NCBI GenBank assembly: GCA_013339765.2
Contig: CM023449.1
Location: forward strand, 40,500,528 to 40,564,527
Source of the DNA: Haemaphysalis longicornis
Lineage: Eukaryota; Arthropoda; Arachnida; Ixodida; Ixodidae
DNA length: 64,000 nt
Reading direction: 5' to 3'
Under the pieces are notes generated by a model. That model searched no databases, was not told the DNA's origin, and saw only the letters and a list, made by a program, of their open reading frames with translations. Shown here piece by piece: positions 59,942-64,000 of this stretch. Each line of letters opens with the position of its first letter. Within the stretch, counting starts at the first letter, position 1. The position numbers were made by a program, and so were the translations under genes.

Positions 59942-60539
59942 TCATCATCATTCACCCCGTGGATATGCTGTGAATTTTTTTTGTGAAGGCTGTCGGGGGA
60001 AGGGAGGCTGAGCGACTGTCCAGGACGCCATGAGGCGCTCGACTTTTTCATATATTATTCCAATGAAACAGCAGCCCTAGTCCCAGCGGGATGTCTGCAG
60101 GAACTCTAGACGCAGAAAATTCGTAAATTAACTGAAAGAAAAAACGGTATTTGCTGGGTTTAATTTATAAATAGGTCATTTCCACTGATTTTTGAAAATT
60201 AACTTTTCGCTACTTCATTTATTTAGATGAAGTAATGTTGGTGTCAGTTCAGGTAAAAGATGCACTCGCGACAATCAGCTGTCCCCTACAAACTTACCCG
60301 TACAAGAGTTCTGCTAAGTTGTTCCATTTTCTTTCTGTATTGTTAAAAGCAACACTTGATTAAAACAATGCGAAGAGCCGCGAATATTTTTAGAAAAAAG
60401 ATTGTATCAAACCCATAAATTGCTTTAAAGTGATTTAATTAGAATAAGTCTCAGTAAAGCCACCGGCGCACCCGTTTGTGCTCCATCTGGTGGCGTCAAA
60501 ATAACAAACAATTTGGGGCATACTTACCTGGTGTCGGAG

Positions 60540-63240
60540 TTGCGCTGATCCGGCGCCACGGGAGGCCCCAACGCGTATCAGTACTTTCACCAGCGCCCGA
60601 AAGCGCCGATCGCCAACATGACAGATATCGACGCGTTCACAGACTATTATCGCGAATTATTTGCTCGAGCCACCGACGACGAGCAAATCTGCAACCTCGG
60701 CGATCTTTTGCGCGATGTGCCGACTGTTGACCCAGACTTGCGCGAAGCGTTAGAGGCACCTTTTAGCACAGTCGAATTAGACGATGTTGTTAACAAAGCG
60801 CGCACTGATTCATCCCCAGGTCCAGACGGCCTACCATGGGCCTTTTACAAAGTTTTTTTGGCCACAACTTCGTGCCTTTTTCACAAAACTTGTGCACCAC
60901 GCAGCATCAGACCGAAACTGGCCCCAATCGTTCACATCGAGTCTTTTAGTCCCGATTCCGAAAGACAACTCTCGAGCAGACGATCCAAGTACATGGCGGC
61001 CAATCTCTCTGCTAAATGTTGACTATAAAATCATAATGTCACTGATATCGAAAAGGATCCAGGCGGCGCTGGAAACGATCATTGACAGATCACAGCATTG
61101 CAGCGTGCCGTACCGAAACATGTACAGCCATTTAAGCGCGACCCGTGACATACTAAGCTACGTCACAAAGCGCAATGCAGCTGGGTACATAGTATCACTA
61201 GACCAGAAAAAAGCCTATGACAAGGTCAAGCATGAGTACCTTTTCACCACTCTCAGAGAGTATAAAATCCCGAGCACATTAATCGCAGTACTTCAAACAG
61301 CCTACACCGCAAATGTGGCTAGGGTCTGCATGGCCGGTATACTAGGAGAGCCTGTTCAACTCGAGAGAGGAGTTCGACAGGGGTGCCCCCTTGCCCCCAT
61401 ACTTTTCATTATCGCCATCGACCCGTACTTGCGAGCAGTACAACAGGATAGAGTTTTCCGGGGAATTCCCCTTCCAGGTAGCTCCTGCCTGAAGGTACTC
61501 GCATACGCTGACGACGTGACACTGTATGCGCGAGATGAAGTGGATGTGAAGGAAGGTCTGAAATGTTTCCAGAGTTACGCGAGTCTTTCGGGCGCAGAAT
61601 TAAACATCCGAAAATCGAACACTATGGCACTTGGACATTTCCGACAACAGCCACCAATATTAGGTCTTCCACTCAACGACAGGCTAAAAATATTAGGTGT
61701 CACGTTCAATGAACACGGGCCAATCCAAGAGAACTGGAACACCATAAGGGACAACATCGAAAAAGCTATAAATCAAACACCAACAATCAACATGTCCATG
61801 CACGAACGTGTACATGTAGTTAAAGCAACACTTTGCGCGAAAGCATGGCACTTATCCCGCGTACAATTACCTTCACCACAACAGGTCAAGAAAATCCACA
61901 AAATCCTCTTCCGATTTATATGGGCAAGCCCCAGGGAACGCGTGCCTCGAGAACAGTTACACAGCACCGTGAACACGGGAGGACTGTCAGTACCGAACCT
62001 GTACATTGCCGCCCGGCAGCTCGCTTTGAGAACAATGTTCGACATTCTAGAAGTGAACGACGAACCAGCCGCCACCCTCCTCCGGTACTGGATTGGCCCC
62101 CTAGGAAAGCACATAGAGGACATAAACTGGAACCAGGTTGCCAAAAGCGAGACTCCAGGTCGCCACCAAGCCACCGTGCTAACCTACCTGAAAAAAGCCA
62201 GGCAACATCTGCAAGACGAAAACCTACGCGAACTATCCCCCATTGAGGCATCAGAAAAGCTCCCCACCACGCCGTTTGGCGTCATACGCCCACCGACTAC
62301 CCGTCGCCGATCGGAGAAGCGGTGGAAAAGAGCGTGTCCCCCGTGGTTGCCACCGAACCTACGAGAGCTACAGTGGAAGATCGAGGCAAGTGCCATGGCG
62401 ACCCGCGACCGGCTAGCCAGGTGGCGCATTACGCGCGACTGGTGGTGCACTTACTGCGGGCAGCCAGAGACGACCGACCACGTCTTCGCCCAGTGCAGAG
62501 TCCCCAAGGCCTTCTGGCGACGCCTGTCGTGGATCACGAATCTTCACCTCCAACTGAACCCCAAAAACGACCAAGATAGAAATGCAGGAGCACGTGAGAA
62601 ACTGCGGCTCCTGTACACCGCTCTAGGTCGGCAAGAACTGTGGCGGAACAGGTGTTTCGTTGACTCGTTCCGCGGGAAGCATGCACCGATCATCCTCATG
62701 GTGAATAATGTGTCCGGGAAAGCCAAACTCTTCCTCCAAGGCCAGCTCGACCTAACCAACCAGGAATCCTTCCAACAGTCGTGGTGCTTCAGCGGCGTTG
62801 TGTGGTTGCGGGGAACGGATCTGGTGGTGCGCGGCACGCGTGCCGGGGATCAACCGTGAACGACTCATCCCGACGAACCGTGCACGTGCTGTGCAAGTGT
62901 GAGGCACGCGTGTTAGTGAATTGAAAACGAGTCAACCCAACGAAAAGTGTGTGCGTCGTGTAGGTGCCCGAAACACCAACCAGAGTGACAATGTATACAG
63001 AACTATGTGTGTGTGTGCGTGAAGCACCCTGGAGGAGATGAGACACTTTTGTGCCTCCAGGGTGGCGACTGTCGTGTGAAATCCCCAAAGAGGATATAAT
63101 TTTGTAAATAGTCATTTCTTCTAGCGGGGCAATCCAGCCCTCTCGATGCAACATGGACGCTCAAGGAGGCGCTAACGCCATCCCGTGTCTTTCCATACCC
63201 ATCCTGTATACATGTGTCACGAATAAATATTTCTGCCCGG
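60540..63240 (+). mobile_element. 5'-truncated LINE (Tx1/L1-like) insertion with 3' UTR
   Basis: The element includes the RT pseudogene plus about 380 bp of 3' UTR. An AATAAA lies at about 63,221-63,226, shortly before the likely end. The 5' end is truncated inside the coding region, as is usual for target-primed insertions. I could not find a clear target-site duplication or a simple tail, so both ends are approximate. Confidence 0.7.
60549..62859 (+). pseudogene. Non-LTR retrotransposon reverse transcriptase, 5'-truncated, one frameshift
   Basis: This is the ORF2-like polyprotein of a LINE. The first frame is open from 60,549 (just after a TGA) and carries FTDYYRELFARA and the SSPGPDGLPW motif that begins the RT domain. 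The second frame, to the stop at 62,859, carries the RT fingers and palm (DYKIIMSLISKRIQ, SLDQKKAYDKVKHEYLF), RQGCPLAPILFIIAID, the catalytic AYADD and KILGVTF. A C-terminal zinc knuckle follows (CTYCGQPETTDHVFAQC). The frames switch at a seven-T run at 60,853-60,859. The N-terminal endonuclease is absent. The DQKKAYDKV and GVRQGCPLAP signatures suggest the Tx1/L1 group, which needs a tree. Apart from the T run the frame is open for nearly 700 codons, so the insertion is young. Confidence 0.88.
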
Positions 63241-63327
63241 CGCTCCCAGGGCGAGGCATGTGCATTGCACTCCGCTCGTGTTGACCCCTGCCACTTCCCC
63301 AAACTGGGGTAGATGGGGCATGCAATT

Positions 63328-63930
63328 TTTAGTAGTGGGGGGACTGCGTGCGCGCTATCCCCCCTTCCCTATGCAAATCCAAAATCAGATACAATGACAG
63401 CGTTGTACATAACGTTTAGCACTGCGCGACACCAGTCTGTTTGCGCTGTTACCTGCACTTGCCGTCATAAAGCTGCGTGCAGCACTGTGGAGGTTTATAC
63501 ATTCAATGTAGTCAACAGACTTTTCCCACTGAGGGCACCGAAATCACCGGAAAGTAAGTGAAGTTTGCACACAAAAGCTTGTAAGTGAAGTTTGCACACA
63601 AAAGCTTAGAAAGGTTCATGGCGAGCGAAGAGGGAAGCCACGTTTCCCCGGTTAACTGATGCTTATCGGAAACATGGGAAAATGGGGCGAGCACTCCATC
63701 TGACAACGGCAAGAATAAACCGAAAGAAAAAGGGAGGGGCTGAACTACGTAAACATGCACGAGGACATATCACGGGAAAAGGGGCTAGAAGTTCACAGTC
63801 AACTAGAAAAAGGAAAAAAAAACAAGTATGTGCCTTTTTTTGGTAGTGGGGGAACTGCGTGCGCGTTACGTGCGCGCTCTTCCCCCTTTCCTATGGAAGC
63901 CCAAAATCGGAAATAATGGCAGCGTTGTCG
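63328..63930 (+). repeat. Direct repeat pair plus 26-bp tandem
   Basis: The sequence tagtggggg.actgcgtgcgcg ... cccttccctatg.aa.cc occurs at about 63,330-63,412 and 63,843-63,925. Between them the 26-bp unit containing aagtgaagtttgcacacaaa is repeated twice (63,555-63,606). No gene is seen. Confidence 0.75.
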
Positions 63931-63968
63931 TGATGTGTGGTCCACTCCAAAGGTCCACTCCACCCCAG

Positions 63969-64000
63969 GCCATCTCCCGAGAGGTGGACGCCCTGCTGCA
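63969..64000 (+). CDS. Possible start of an exon of a downstream gene (cut by window end)
   Basis: After accccag at 63,962-63,968 the last 32 bases read AISREVDALL in one frame, with coding-like base use unlike the preceding repeats. Too little is present to name a product. It could equally be a chance match. Confidence 0.25.

Overview
The window is eukaryotic nuclear DNA from a chelicerate, most likely a hard (metastriate) tick. The one clear protein-coding gene is split by many GT-AG introns and matches arthropod and vertebrate latrophilins. The rest is AT/GC-mixed non-coding DNA packed with tRNA-derived SINEs whose tails are (CAAT)n, short inverted-repeat DNA transposons, non-LTR retrotransposon pieces and microsatellites, as in tick genomes. 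The tick assignment rests on remembered repeat and protein families and was not tested by a search.

Layout. Positions 1 to about 31.4 kb hold no gene I can support. This part has retroelement tails (about 1.5-2.1 kb), foldback and TIR elements (4.4-4.9 kb, 21.7-22.2 kb, 24.0-25.4 kb, 29.5 kb), SINEs, tandem repeats (13.7-14.1 kb, 20.3-21.2 kb) and a candidate core promoter near 16.07 kb. It may be 5' flank or a long first intron of the gene that follows.

From 31,407 to 54,338 on the plus strand runs a latrophilin-type adhesion GPCR gene (CIRL/ADGRL) of at least 18 coding exons. In order they encode a galactose-binding (SUEL/RBL) lectin domain with all eight cysteines, a Pro/Gly-rich linker, a HormR domain, the GAIN domain, the GPS autoproteolysis motif, seven transmembrane segments and a cytoplasmic tail with a stop at 54,336-54,338. 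The signal-peptide exon was not found. No olfactomedin domain is present, as in other invertebrate latrophilins. A probable 3' UTR follows to about 55.4 kb. Introns contain MITEs, SINEs, a retroelement 3' end, a U2 snRNA fragment and two piggyBac-like elements lying almost back to back.

From 55.5 kb to the end the window is again repeat-rich: a SINE at 58.3 kb, a TIR element carrying Arg/Glu-rich repeat coding sequence (59.2-59.9 kb) and a 5'-truncated non-LTR retrotransposon with reverse transcriptase and a C-terminal zinc knuckle (60.5-63.2 kb). The last 32 bases may be the start of another gene's exon.

The most notable feature is a tandem duplication of the 50-nt exon that encodes the first half of the GPS motif. 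The two copies encode the same residues and differ only at synonymous sites. Including both would shift the frame before the cleavage site, so splicing has to choose one.
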